Below the pieces are notes generated by a model. That model made no database searches, was not told the DNA's origin, and worked only from the letters and a program-made list of their open reading frames with translations. A DNA stretch of 64,000 bases, taken from NCBI RefSeq assembly GCF_001238275.1, contig NZ_LGTB01000001.1:124001-188000 (forward strand), in the 5' to 3' direction. Shown here piece after piece: positions 43,880 to 52,253 of the stretch (position 1 is the stretch's first letter; each line of letters starts with the position of its first letter). Origin of the DNA: Bradyrhizobium viridifuturi (lineage in GTDB: Bacteria > Pseudomonadota > Alphaproteobacteria > Rhizobiales > Xanthobacteraceae). The position numbers and the translations under genes are program-made.

Positions 43880-44284
43880 TCATGCCGCGGCCTCCAAGTC
43901 GCCATGGGCCGTGTACGTCCGGTCAGCGGTCTTGATCAGCCAGAGCAAGCGCCAGCCATCGGCGGCGTGGAGCGTGAAACCCTCCGGCGGGGTGACCGTC
44001 ATGGTATCCATGGGCAGGATGGTCAAAGGCGGTCGACCGAAGGTCCAGCAATCAACCTCACGGAGATTGTAGGTCGCATCGTCTTCCGCGTAGATCTGAT
44101 TGAGCGTTGCCAGCGCCTCGTCACGATGGACCGAGTGAAACACGATCATGTCGTTGACTGCGAATAGAGCGTCGGTGTCGGCAGGCATCGTCAGAATGAC
44201 GCGAGGATCAGCGGGCCCGGCCAAGACGCTACGCCAGCCGACACCGTTAGACAGCACGATGATGCGCCCGTCACCGGTCAGCAT
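43880..44284 (-). CDS. Unknown protein, paralogue 2
   Basis: 134 aa from MLTGDGRIIVLSNGVGWRSV; a 13-codon extension upstream is possible. It ends VTPPEGFTLHAADGWRLLWL and HGDLEAAA. The C-terminal part matches the neighbour encoded at 44301-44735 (TLPEGKKPRTAEGWRTVTLA...EGDLETGC), so they are tandem paralogues. No known domain. Confidence 0.6.
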   Translation of the reverse strand: MLTGDGRIIVLSNGVGWRSVLAGPADPRVILTMPADTDALFAVNDMIVFHSVHRDEALATLNQIYAEDDATYNLREVDCWTFGRPPLTILPMDTMTVTPPEGFTLHAADGWRLLWLIKTADRTYTAHGDLEAAA

Positions 44285-44300
44285 GAAGCCTGAGTATGTG

Positions 44301-44735
44301 TCAGCAACCCGTCTCAAGGTCACCCTCCAGAGCCCAGCCAGCTGCGGCGGTCTTTGCCAGGGTGACCGTCCGCCATCCCTCAGCGGTGCGGGGTTTCTTC
44401 CCTTCAGGCAGGGTCAGGGTGACGCCATCTGCGGCGGCGAAGCCGATGGGAAGCTGAGTGCAGCTGTAAAATCCAACTGTGCTGATGTCCTCAGGGGGAA
44501 GGCTGACGTCGCCGCGGCCGAGGATCGTGAACAACAGCTTGGTCCCGATCGGCAGATCAGCAAGCGCTGGATGGTCCGCGCTGAGTTGGATGTTAGCCCC
44601 GATATGATGGACATTGTCGATGGCGGGCAGCCTGATCATCGCCTCGCCATGGGTAAGCGGTCTCCGAAAGTCTCGATCGATTGAGTTGTCGGCCTTGCGG
44701 ATTGCGGGAGCGCCGGGAATGAAGCGCACGATCAT
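44301..44735 (-). CDS. Unknown protein, paralogue 1
   Basis: 144 aa: MIVRFIPGAPAIRKADNSID, LPAIDNVHHIGANIQLSADH, DLPIGTKLLFTILGRGDVSL and a C-terminal TLPEGKKPRTAEGWRTVTLA. Beta-rich; composition suggests a structural or decoration-type fold. Followed 16 bp later by its paralogue. Confidence 0.6.
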   Translation of the reverse strand: MIVRFIPGAPAIRKADNSIDRDFRRPLTHGEAMIRLPAIDNVHHIGANIQLSADHPALADLPIGTKLLFTILGRGDVSLPPEDISTVGFYSCTQLPIGFAAADGVTLTLPEGKKPRTAEGWRTVTLAKTAAAGWALEGDLETGC

Positions 44736-44842
44736 GTCTATTCTCCTCAGTCTGGTGTGGTGTGCGCCGCCCGGCCCAATGCCTCAAAAGCCGAGCGGCG
44801 CCAGCCTAAGGCGAGGAATGAGCAACCCCGCCCGAGCACGAA

Positions 44843-45894
44843 TTAGTCCTCCAGCGGCGGCGCCGGCATGTCGTCAGAGAGCTGTAGCAATGCGCGGTAG
44901 TCGGTTTCCGGACGGTACAGGAGAGCCGCGCCGGCTCTGTTGGCTTGATGGAGAAAGGCCACTTCCTCACGCTGTACGGCCAGCATGTCGCGCCTGATCT
45001 GCGCCATGGCTTCGGTGCGCTGTTGATCTGTCAGCGCGGCGGCGTCATCGGCGCAAGCGTCAATAGCCTGTTCCTCGGCGGCCAGCATCGCTTTGCCGTG
45101 GATCCGAGCGAACCAAGCCTCTACATCAGGTACGCTAACCGCACCGCCATCGGGCAGTCTCAGGAGCGTGGTCGGCCATTGCACCGCTTCGCCGCGTTCG
45201 ACCGCCAAAAAGCCGTCAGGCTCGCCGCGGCGCGCGAGAGCTTCAATCCGTTCCTTCGCCTTGGCTTTGGCAACAGCTGACGGAAATGGCGCGGTGTTGA
45301 CGCGGCTGGCATCGGCCGCCAGCTCCCGCAGTCGGCGGCGTCTCGCCTCGACGGCGTCGAGCGCGGTCTCGCCCTTGCGCAAGGTCGGCAGAGCGCCAGT
45401 GTACGGCTTCACGGTCTGCACGCCGCGCAGTAGGTCGCGGCTGCTGTTGATCAGGCGAGTGTAGACACCGCGCTTTAGGTCGGCTGCTTGCCCGCGCTCC
45501 TGCGTGCGGACCAGTTCGGCCTTCACCTCAGCCAGTTCGGCCTTTTTGGCTTCGATCTCCGGCGCGATGTATTCTGATACTGCGGCTGGCTGATCAAGCT
45601 AAGCCGCTGCTCGATTCTGCCAACGGCTTCGCGCAGGTCCAGCATACGATTGTGCAGTCCGAGCCCGATGGTGCCGGCATCGAAAGCCGCATCGGACAGC
45701 TCCAGCAAGATCGCGCTGGCGGCTTCCGGCAGGCGGTTGGCAAAAGCCATGTCTTCCTTGCCGACAGAGCCATGATCGCGCGCCGGTGCCGGCAGTGCGT
45801 CCGCTCCCAGGTTCGGCGCGGACAGATGCGGCGGCGCCTTGGCGGTGGCGGAGACAAAGCGAGCGGTCGAGGAAAATGGGCGCGGCATCCGCAT
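44843..45894 (-). CDS. Hypothetical coiled-coil protein, one-base deletion
   Basis: About 350 aa after correction. The N-terminal piece starts MRMPRPFSSTARFVSATAKA with GAGG 9 bases upstream and is helical (NRMLDLREAVGRIEQRLSLI). One base added at 45583 continues SQPAVSEYIAPEIEAKKAEL and then AEVKAELVRTQERGQ, joining it to the frame ending at 44843 (LSDDMPAPPLED). Long helices with an Ala/Arg/Glu-rich body. Unknown function. Confidence 0.65.
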
Positions 45895-45946
45895 TGCGAG
45901 AAACCTCTTTGGTTGATTTGCGAATCGTAGCTGCGTTATCCGAGCA

Positions 45947-46246
45947 TCAGAAATGCTCGATGATTTTCTTGATCCGATAAGCACTTAGTTCGGTCGGCAC
46001 GACCTTCAAAATTCGCCAGAACATCTCTTCCGGTTTGCCTATCCGATGCTGAGGGCACGCCTCTAACGATCGCTCTCTGAGCCACGCAACGCGGTGATAG
46101 CGGTTCAGGCTGTCAGCAAAGCCCTTGGGATTGCCCGGATAAAACCGGACATAGGTCTGACGGATAAGCGGATCACGCCGCTCGAATTTCGTCAGCTCGC
46201 GCAGCTTGAGCTCGCCGGCCTCGAGCGCGGCCGCAATCGCGTGCAT
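45947..46246 (-). CDS. Hypothetical basic protein
   Basis: 99 aa, MHAIAAALEAGELKLRELTK, YVRFYPGNPKGFADSLNRYH and a terminal SAYRIKKIIEHF. Helical and basic. Downstream of the 66-aa gene by 14 bp in the coupled run. No family known. Confidence 0.55.
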   Translation of the reverse strand: MHAIAAALEAGELKLRELTKFERRDPLIRQTYVRFYPGNPKGFADSLNRYHRVAWLRERSLEACPQHRIGKPEEMFWRILKVVPTELSAYRIKKIIEHF

Positions 46247-46260
46247 GTCGAGCGTGTCAT

Positions 46261-46461
46261 TCAATTGACGCGCTCCGGATCGAGCACGGGCAGTTTCAGC
46301 ACCTCGCCCCAATGGGCAGCGGCTTTCCGCGCCTCCAGACGATCAGCACCAAACCACAACATGACCGGCTGCCGCGCGCCGCAGGATGCGCAGGACGATA
46401 TCCATTGCACGGTGGCCGATGACTTATCGTGCTCTATCTCGATGTGGCCTGTGGCGGTCAT
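46261..46461 (-). CDS. Small CxxC protein
   Basis: 66 aa: MTATGHIEIEHDKSSATVQW, ISSCASCGARQPVMLWFGAD. One CxxC pair suggests a zinc site with external ligands. ATG overlaps the stop of the DUF3631 gene (4 bp), so it is translationally coupled. Confidence 0.6.
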   Translation of the reverse strand: MTATGHIEIEHDKSSATVQWISSCASCGARQPVMLWFGADRLEARKAAAHWGEVLKLPVLDPERVN

Positions 46462-47812
46462 GTTCTTTCCGCCGTTTGAACATCGAGCACCTGGGTCCAT
46501 TCGGCGATGCACGAGCGGTGTAGCTTTGCCGCCGTACCGTTGCGGATCACATCAACAATTTCACCATCGTCTCCGCAGTGGTGACAGACTTCGCCTTTCA
46601 TCCCGTCAGGACACGTAACACCCGTCACAGGCGTCACGGATTGCAGCCTTGTGACGGGCGTTACGGTTGTGACGGTGTTTTCGGTAATGGAAGGCAGATA
46701 CCGCAGCCATGGGTCACGTAGCTCTGCCGCCGTGTAGCCGCGCAGCTGCTTCGCACCAAACCAAAGCTGGCGTGGTCCCACCTCATATTTCTTGAGCATC
46801 CTTGCAAGAGATGTTGCGTCTAAGGGCTTGTGGGTCTTCGGCAAATTCGTCCACGGACTCTCAGCTCGAGAGATCAGCCGTTCGATTATGGTTTCGGTCT
46901 GAAGCTGCTCGGCGTCGCCGAAAACCTCCTTCAGATCGGCCAAGAGCTGGACACTCAGACTGTGGATTTGCTGCTTGGAAGCCATCACAAGCGTCACGGC
47001 GGCGTCACGAATACGAGCAGGCCAATCCTCGCCGGCTAGATCGGCGATCGTGACGAGTGCCTCCCAAGTGTCTGCGTCGCGGTCAACGATTTGGTCCGGC
47101 ATTGCCGGCCACCGTTCCACCCGCTGCGGCCAGGAGGCCGTCCACGCCGCAATCTCTGCTTTTATTGGATCAGCCTGCGGACCATGAATTCGGCGCCTGA
47201 ACGGCTCGACCTTCTCGCCCGAATGTCTCCGTCTCATGGCGATGACAATCGAGCGGGACATGACTGTGTCAGGCAGGTTTCCGATCCCCGCCAATGCGAC
47301 AGCGCAATAGGCCGGCAACTCTTCAGTCTCGATGGACTTGCCACGGATCACACATCGCCCGGCGACGGCACCCTTGCGATAGCCAGCATTGAGCCATCCC
47401 CGCAGATCCTCATCGCCCTTCGCCTTCGGCCCATAGATCGTATCGGCCTCGTCGAGCAAAACAGTGGGCGCGCGTCTTCGCTTGCAACCTTACGAAACAG
47501 ATAGTTCGCTGTAGCGTTGACACACAGAACCGGGTCCGGAACGAGTTGTTCGGTTACCTCCATGACCCGTGTCTTTCCGGAGCCCTTTTCGGGCGAGAGA
47601 CAGGCCAATCGCGGCGTCGTATCCCAAAGATGCATTGCATGGGTGTGGATGATCCACACGGCGTGAGCGACGTGTGAAGCCTCATTCGGATAGCTCACGA
47701 ACCTGCCAAGGTAGTGATAGACGCGGTCCAGGACGCGAGCGCCGCGGCGCGCGTCGATCTCTTCAGCAAGTTGATCGAGTTCGCGATTGCTTGCGGTGCT
47801 GATGTCCATCAT
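46458..47812 (-). CDS. DUF3631-type P-loop ATPase, one-base deletion
   Basis: About 451 aa. Residues 1-125 hold Walker A (CLSPEKGSGKTRVMEV at about 71-86). One base added near 47465 continues EDARPTVLLDEADTIYGPKA (Walker B) into the frame from 47459. The body is DUF3631 (LNAGYRKGAVAGRCV, VALAGIGNLPDTVMSRSIVI), found on phages, plasmids and islands, often beside a primase. It ends with TVTPVT repeats and a CHHCG...HRSC zinc motif. Possibly the element's replicative helicase; function is inferred. Confidence 0.8.
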
Positions 47813-48006
47813 GCCACCTCCGAGATTGCAGGCGTCACAAGGTCAAGACAGCCAGGTGCAACCTCGTTGCACCATTCGACAGCAATCTCGGGGGAGAGGA
47901 GATCGGCAGCCAAGGCGGTACCAATCATATTCACCTCTTCGCGGATCAACTGAACGCGAAGCGATGTACAGCGAAGCGCCGCCAGAACAAATTGCTTGTT
48001 GCTCAT
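47809..48006 (-). CDS. Small helical protein in the coupled run
   Basis: 65 aa, MSNKQFVLAALRCTSLRVQL then IREEVNMIGTALAADLLSPE. Overlaps both neighbours by 4 bp (ATGA). Unknown function. Confidence 0.6.
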   Translation of the reverse strand: MSNKQFVLAALRCTSLRVQLIREEVNMIGTALAADLLSPEIAVEWCNEVAPGCLDLVTPAISEVA

Positions 48007-48221
48007 ATTGTAATCCTCGCTCCAAGAAAGTCGCCAAGGGCGAGAGCGGCAGCCTGCGCGTGCTCGATCTCCTGAAATCTATGTTTGCTCTGCCAAAAAA
48101 GAGCGCGACTTTCGTAACAAACCGAATAACGGACATCCCCGCTCGCCGGGTCGCGGATCAGCGAGATGCCAACCTTTCCGCCGACGGCACTGGAAATGAT
48201 CTGCTGAATGTCCTTGCTCAT
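48003..48221 (-). CDS. Small protein in the coupled run
   Basis: 72 aa: MSKDIQQIISSAVGGKVGIS, YSVCYESRALFWQSKHRFQE. Overlaps its neighbours by 4 bp on both sides. Unknown. Confidence 0.6.
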   Translation of the reverse strand: MSKDIQQIISSAVGGKVGISLIRDPASGDVRYSVCYESRALFWQSKHRFQEIEHAQAAALALGDFLGARITI

Positions 48222-48400
48222 GGCCGGCAGTCCCCGAACAGGTAGGGGGCGAGCGTGGCGGCCATCTCGATCGAGACGGCGCACCTTTCGGTGATCTTGC
48301 GGGCTTGAAGACGCTTTAGGCTGGGGCTATGGTCCGGACCGATCGCCGTGGCAAGCGTGTCAGTCTTCGGAGCCCCATCTGAAAAGGTGGGGTTTTCCAT
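48218..48400 (-). CDS. Small protein in the coupled run
   Basis: 60 aa: MENPTFSDGAPKTDTLATAI and a helical, basic end. Starts 1 bp after the AlpA-like gene and overlaps the next gene by 4 bp. Unknown. Confidence 0.55.
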   Translation of the reverse strand: MENPTFSDGAPKTDTLATAIGPDHSPSLKRLQARKITERCAVSIEMAATLAPYLFGDCRP

Positions 48401-48401
48401 T

Positions 48402-48605
48402 TTATGCTGCCCTCGACTTGGCCGCCTGCGCGCGTTCCCACGCGATAATCTCGGACTCGCGGAAGTACCGCCGCCGATTGATGATGAGAGGACGTGGAAA
48501 ATCGAGCACCGGATCCGCGAGCCAACGGTCGAGGGTCCGATCGGTCTTGTTGTAGCGGCGCCAAACGGCGGGTGCCGGGAGTAAGGTTTCTTCGCTGGGC
48601 AGCAT
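48402..48605 (-). CDS. AlpA/excisionase-like HTH regulator
   Basis: 67 aa from MLPSEETLLPAPAVWRRYNK; TDRTLDRWLADPVLDFPRPL and INRRRYFRESEIIAWERAQA follow the winged-helix pattern of AlpA/Xis proteins. Such regulators control excision or early expression of integrative elements. It leads the leftward gene run. Upstream, repeated TTAGC-type sites (CATTTAGCG, GTTAGCTAAAT at 48635-48675) may be its operators. Confidence 0.8.
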   Translation of the reverse strand: MLPSEETLLPAPAVWRRYNKTDRTLDRWLADPVLDFPRPLIINRRRYFRESEIIAWERAQAAKSRAA

Positions 48606-48669
48606 TAGGGATGGCTCCTGTTTGAAGGAGCACCCCATTTAGCGAAATAGCCCGATATGTCAGGGTTAG

Positions 48670-49299
48670 CTAAATTCCATCAGTCTGATTTAGCTGCCCC
48701 CGGCGGGCAACTGCTCGACTGATTATCGCTTTTACGCTGTCAAACTTGGGATCTTCGCCCATCAACAAAGGCGCGGCCGATGATAAAAACTGTGCACATT
48801 TGCCATTTGTCGAAATTGAGGGTTCACCGCCGGCGCTAATCCAAAGATCCACCAGGAGACCATAGCCTGCTTCGCGAGCGGCTAAACGACCGCCTTTTTT
48901 TCCGGCCGCAACGCTTTCAAGAAACTCGACATGCTTCACGGCGATTTCGAACAGGCGCGCCAGTGATGATAAATGGGCCGGGCGTTCTGAAATGTAGTCG
49001 CGATGGAAGCCAATCCATTTCAGCTGCTCGGGGTCAGAACGCTTTCGCGTCAACAGGAGCATTAAGGTCTGGATCGATTGGGCAAGTTCCGTCCAAAATT
49101 TCAGCGGTTCTTTAGCCGACCAATCATTTCGAAATCGAAAAAGCCAACGCTCCGGATCGGGCTTCTCTTCAAAAAGTGCGTTACGGTAGTTTGCAAAAAT
49201 CGTAGCGAGTTGAAATGCCGACAATGGAGTCGGCAGGGATGCAGCAAGTTCCTTGCACACTTCATCTGATAGGTCAGGAAGTTCGCGCCAAACAGACAT
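48670..49299 (-). CDS. Unknown protein co-transcribed with the recombinase
   Basis: 209 aa: MSVWRELPDLSDEVCKELAA, helical middle (WTELAQSIQTLMLLLTRKRS), AAGKKGGRLAAREAGYGLLV. Its ATG directly abuts the recombinase stop (zero spacing). Lower GC than the core genome. No family recognised; it may help or regulate recombination. Confidence 0.65.
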   Translation of the reverse strand: MSVWRELPDLSDEVCKELAASLPTPLSAFQLATIFANYRNALFEEKPDPERWLFRFRNDWSAKEPLKFWTELAQSIQTLMLLLTRKRSDPEQLKWIGFHRDYISERPAHLSSLARLFEIAVKHVEFLESVAAGKKGGRLAAREAGYGLLVDLWISAGGEPSISTNGKCAQFLSSAAPLLMGEDPKFDSVKAIISRAVARRGQLNQTDGI

Positions 49300-50601
49300 C
49301 TACTGACGCTCCGTTAGCGAAATCACGAAACGGGACCAAGCATCGAGAGCTGCGCGTTTCTCGTCTGCGAAGCTATGCCGTTGATACACACCGACAACAC
49401 CGCGGAAACTGCCTGATTTGTGGTTGATGACTTTTTCAATAACTGGGAGGGCAATCCCCAGGCGAGCCATCCCGCTAACTGCAGTCCGTCTTAAATCGTG
49501 AAACGTCCAGTGCGGGATTGGTTTGTCGTCAGGCCTGAGCGCCTTAGCGATCGCTGCGTCAATCTTGTCCTTGGCGCGAGAGAAGGTCGTCACAGGGCGC
49601 TTACCGTCAATTGAAAATCGAAAGCTGCCAATCTTGGGCTGGGCTTCGATGATCTCCCACGCAGCATCCGACAAAGGCACTTCGTGACGCTCGTTGTTTT
49701 TTGTGCGCCGTGCGGCCAAGTTCCAGACTCGCGAGGCCTGATCGATTTCGTCGCACCGAATGCCGGCAACTTCTGCCTCCCGCTGTCCGGTCAAAATGAG
49801 CAGCTTGACGATTGGTCCGAAAGGCCAGCCCTCGCCATCTGCGGCAGCCCACACAAGGCGCAGCTCATCATCTGATAGAATGCGGTCCCGGCCTTGCTCA
49901 GGGGAGGGGGCGGAAATGCCGGCGCATGGGGAGGCAGACAGAATGTCTCGCGCGACTGCCCAATTGAATAGCTTCCGAATGGCTGCCAGCGAGCGGTTGG
50001 CCATGATTGGCGCGCGGTCAGCGACCTTTTCGATGCGCTCGACGACGTCGCGCTTGGTGATCTCCTGAACCTTCCTGCCGCGCCAATGCGGGATAAATTC
50101 GCCGCGATGTTCGATCAACTTGTCGGGGTCATCCGGCGCCGCCTTCAGGCCGATGATTCGAGCCGTTTCTTTCCAAGCGTCCGGACGACCTTTCTTGATC
50201 GCGCGAGGCTTCGCATACCGCTCGACAAACTCTCGGGCGATGTTCTCAAATAGGTCGCGCTGGCCCCGCTTTTTCTCTAGAGCGGCCTTGCGCTCTTGCT
50301 CCTGGTTGGCTCGCTTTAGTGCGGCGGGATCGTGGCCCTCGGCCAAAGCCGTGAAGGCGTTGCCGGCGAGGCGCCGCGCCTTCTTCAGCTCGAGGCCCGG
50401 GTAGGGGCCAAGTGTCAGCTTCTTCGGTCTGCCGGCATGTCGATAGCGGACCGCCCATGATTTTTTGCCGTTCGGTTGAACGATCAGATAAAGGCCCGGC
50501 TGCCGGGCATCGGGGATCTCAGTGCGGATCGCTTTGCCACTCGGGCTAATGCGCGGTTGGGCTCCGTCGATCCGGGTGACTGTCAGAACGTCAGCGGGCA
50601 T
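49300..50601 (-). CDS. Tyrosine recombinase (P4-type integrase)
   Basis: 433 aa from MPADVLTVTRIDGAQPRISP. N-terminal DUF4102-like arm-binding region (GLYLIVQPNGKKSWAVRYRH, KKLTLGPYPGLELKKARRLA), core-binding region, then the catalytic domain with all residues: R274 (TGQREAEV), H368 and R371 (HDLRRT), H394 and nucleophile Y406 (GVYQRHS). Start could also be ATG 50661; neither has a strong ribosome site. It lies beside attR and integrates into tRNA-Tyr. It should be functional as read. Confidence 0.93.
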   Translation of the reverse strand: MPADVLTVTRIDGAQPRISPSGKAIRTEIPDARQPGLYLIVQPNGKKSWAVRYRHAGRPKKLTLGPYPGLELKKARRLAGNAFTALAEGHDPAALKRANQEQERKAALEKKRGQRDLFENIAREFVERYAKPRAIKKGRPDAWKETARIIGLKAAPDDPDKLIEHRGEFIPHWRGRKVQEITKRDVVERIEKVADRAPIMANRSLAAIRKLFNWAVARDILSASPCAGISAPSPEQGRDRILSDDELRLVWAAADGEGWPFGPIVKLLILTGQREAEVAGIRCDEIDQASRVWNLAARRTKNNERHEVPLSDAAWEIIEAQPKIGSFRFSIDGKRPVTTFSRAKDKIDAAIAKALRPDDKPIPHWTFHDLRRTAVSGMARLGIALPVIEKVINHKSGSFRGVVGVYQRHSFADEKRAALDAWSRFVISLTERQ

Positions 50602-50751
50602 GGGGTATCGCTGGGGTAACGAACCAAGTCTGTCTGCTATGTTACCCTGTGTCGGGGACATAGCCAGACATTTCAACGTTTTCCCAATGTTTTCCGAGCT
50701 GGTGGCTGGTCTACTGTCCTGATTTGTCGGGCTTTGTCGGCTCCGCAAAAG

Positions 50752-50808
50752 TGACTGTAAATCAGCCGCCTCATGGCTTCGCAGGTTCGAGTCCTGCCTC
50801 CCCCACCA
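50752..50808. repeat. attR: 57-bp direct repeat
   Basis: Identical to the 3' part of tRNA-Tyr at 37238-37294. No tRNA 5' half precedes it, so it marks the right junction of the island. Confidence 0.95.
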
Positions 50809-50809
50809 G

Positions 50810-50876
50810 CTTCGCTCGCTTCGCGAGCTACGGCTAGGCAGGCCAGCAAAACTCCATCGTAGCGAAGTGAGCGAAG
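50810..50876. repeat. Imperfect inverted repeat just outside attR
   Basis: CTTCGCTCGCTTCGCGAGCT near 50810 pairs with CGTAGCGAAGTGAGCGAAG at 50858-50876, with one mismatch and a 3-base bulge. This is the genomic flank of the island; 50877-51025 shows no gene. Confidence 0.55.
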
Positions 50877-51025
50877 GCTGCCGCGCCGAAGCCCAGAGGG
50901 CGAAAGCGGGCCGTATCCGCACGATCTGCTCGCTTCGTCCCCCGTAATCGCTCTGATTGTCTCGATCCGAGCCCCGGTGGTAAGCATCCATCGAACGGGT
51001 GGAGTCCAGAAATCGGGCAGGGGCA

Positions 51026-52105
51026 ATGCGGCCGGAGCTACGGGCATTGACTGGGTTGCGCGGAGTGGCGGCGATGGCCGTCGCGTTTGCTCACTTTCAG
51101 CAATTTTATCCCAACTACGCCAACGCCCCCTTCATGTGGGGCAACGCCGTCGACCTGTTTTTCGTTCTCAGCGGCTTTACGCTGTCCTACGTCTATCGCC
51201 GCGAGGACTTCCAGTTCGCCAGCTTCTTGACGGCCCGTATCGCCAGGACCTATCCGCTCTACATTCTAACCACGGTCGTCGCCGGCGCGGCCATTGTTGC
51301 GCCGCTCCAGTTCAATCCAACGACCTACCCGCTCAAGGACGCGATATCGGACTTTGTGCTTCAGGCCTTGATGCTGAACGCGTGGCCTTTCGGATCGAAC
51401 GTTCATTGGAACGTGACGGCGTGGTCGATATCCTCCGAATGGTTCTGCTACCTCGTACTGTTCCCGCTGTTGCTCTACCAGAAGGTGACGAGGTCGGCAG
51501 CAATGAGGCTGCTCTGTATCGTCGTGCTGTCGGCGACGTCATACTCGATCTTCGTGCGCTATTTCGACGGCAACCTCAGCACTGCCGAGATTTACCATGC
51601 GAACAGCCAATGGAGCTACTGGGTCGCTCTTCTCCGGGGAGTCTTCGGCTTCACGGCGGGCCGGGTCGTCTTCGCGTGCTACGAACGACGCGACGGGCTC
51701 TACACCTTCTGTACACAGGCTTCGGGGTTGATTTGGTCAGCCTTGATCGTCGCCGTGGTCCTGGCATACCGCGATCTCCTCAACCCGCAGGCGCTGGTGT
51801 TCATCCATCCCTTCGTCGTCCTTGCTGCAACCGGTGAGGGATCGGCCACGTCGCGCCTGCTGGGATCAAGGCCGCTGCATTTTCTGGGCCTGATCTCGTA
51901 CTCGATCTACATGACGCACTATATCCTCTTCGTGGGATACCTTGCTGTGTTCGGCGTGCCCAGTGCCTGGTCAACCCAGACCTATGTCCTGTTGGCCTGT
52001 ACAACCCTTGCCGTCTTCGCAGGCAGCTATTTCTTCTTCGAGCGGCCAGCGCGCGATGCCATCCGAGGCCTTCAACGCTTGCGCCCGGCGCAGACCAACG
52101 CGTGA
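51026..52105 (+). CDS. Acyltransferase-3 family membrane protein (OafA-like), copy 1
   Basis: 359 aa with about ten transmembrane helices. MRPELRALTGLRGVAAMAVA carries the family signature R-x10-LRG-AAxxVxxxH; then NAVDLFFVLSGFTLSYVYRR and SLLFISYSIYMTHY-type (LGLISYSIYMTHYILF). The family transfers acyl groups to surface or exported sugars. Start at ATG 51026 with AGGGGC upstream. First gene outside the island; 52% or so similar by eye to the next gene. Confidence 0.88.
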   Translation: MRPELRALTGLRGVAAMAVAFAHFQQFYPNYANAPFMWGNAVDLFFVLSGFTLSYVYRREDFQFASFLTARIARTYPLYILTTVVAGAAIVAPLQFNPTTYPLKDAISDFVLQALMLNAWPFGSNVHWNVTAWSISSEWFCYLVLFPLLLYQKVTRSAAMRLLCIVVLSATSYSIFVRYFDGNLSTAEIYHANSQWSYWVALLRGVFGFTAGRVVFACYERRDGLYTFCTQASGLIWSALIVAVVLAYRDLLNPQALVFIHPFVVLAATGEGSATSRLLGSRPLHFLGLISYSIYMTHYILFVGYLAVFGVPSAWSTQTYVLLACTTLAVFAGSYFFFERPARDAIRGLQRLRPAQTNA

Positions 52106-52253
52106 CACGCAGAGCTTCGTGTGCGACGGGCTGCTGGGTTCACTCCACCTAAAGTTTAAGCGGACACCACCATCGCTCCGGTTGTGTATACGCTACCAGA
52201 GGTGGTAAGCACTCGCCCTTACGCGGGAAAGCCCGCGAGGCAAGGGCGCGGGA

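Larger units (their letters stand above)
37238..50808. mobile_element. 13.6-kb tRNA-Tyr integrative island
   Basis: Bounded by perfect 57-bp direct repeats of the tRNA 3' end. A tyrosine recombinase gene is 92-150 bp from the right repeat and reads away from it, the standard layout. Cargo has lower GC than the flanks in several places (notably 38.3-39.6 kb and 48.6-49.3 kb), a Fic toxin, an AlpA-like regulator, a DUF3631 ATPase and many unknown genes. No conjugation, capsid or large-terminase gene is recognisable, so a satellite-type element or decayed phage is suggested. Confidence 0.9.

Noticed and set aside
50673..51047. Minus-strand ORF crossing attR
   Set aside because: It runs through the tRNA fragment and reads RTRTCEAMRRLIYSHF, a well-known false translation of tRNA-Tyr ends.
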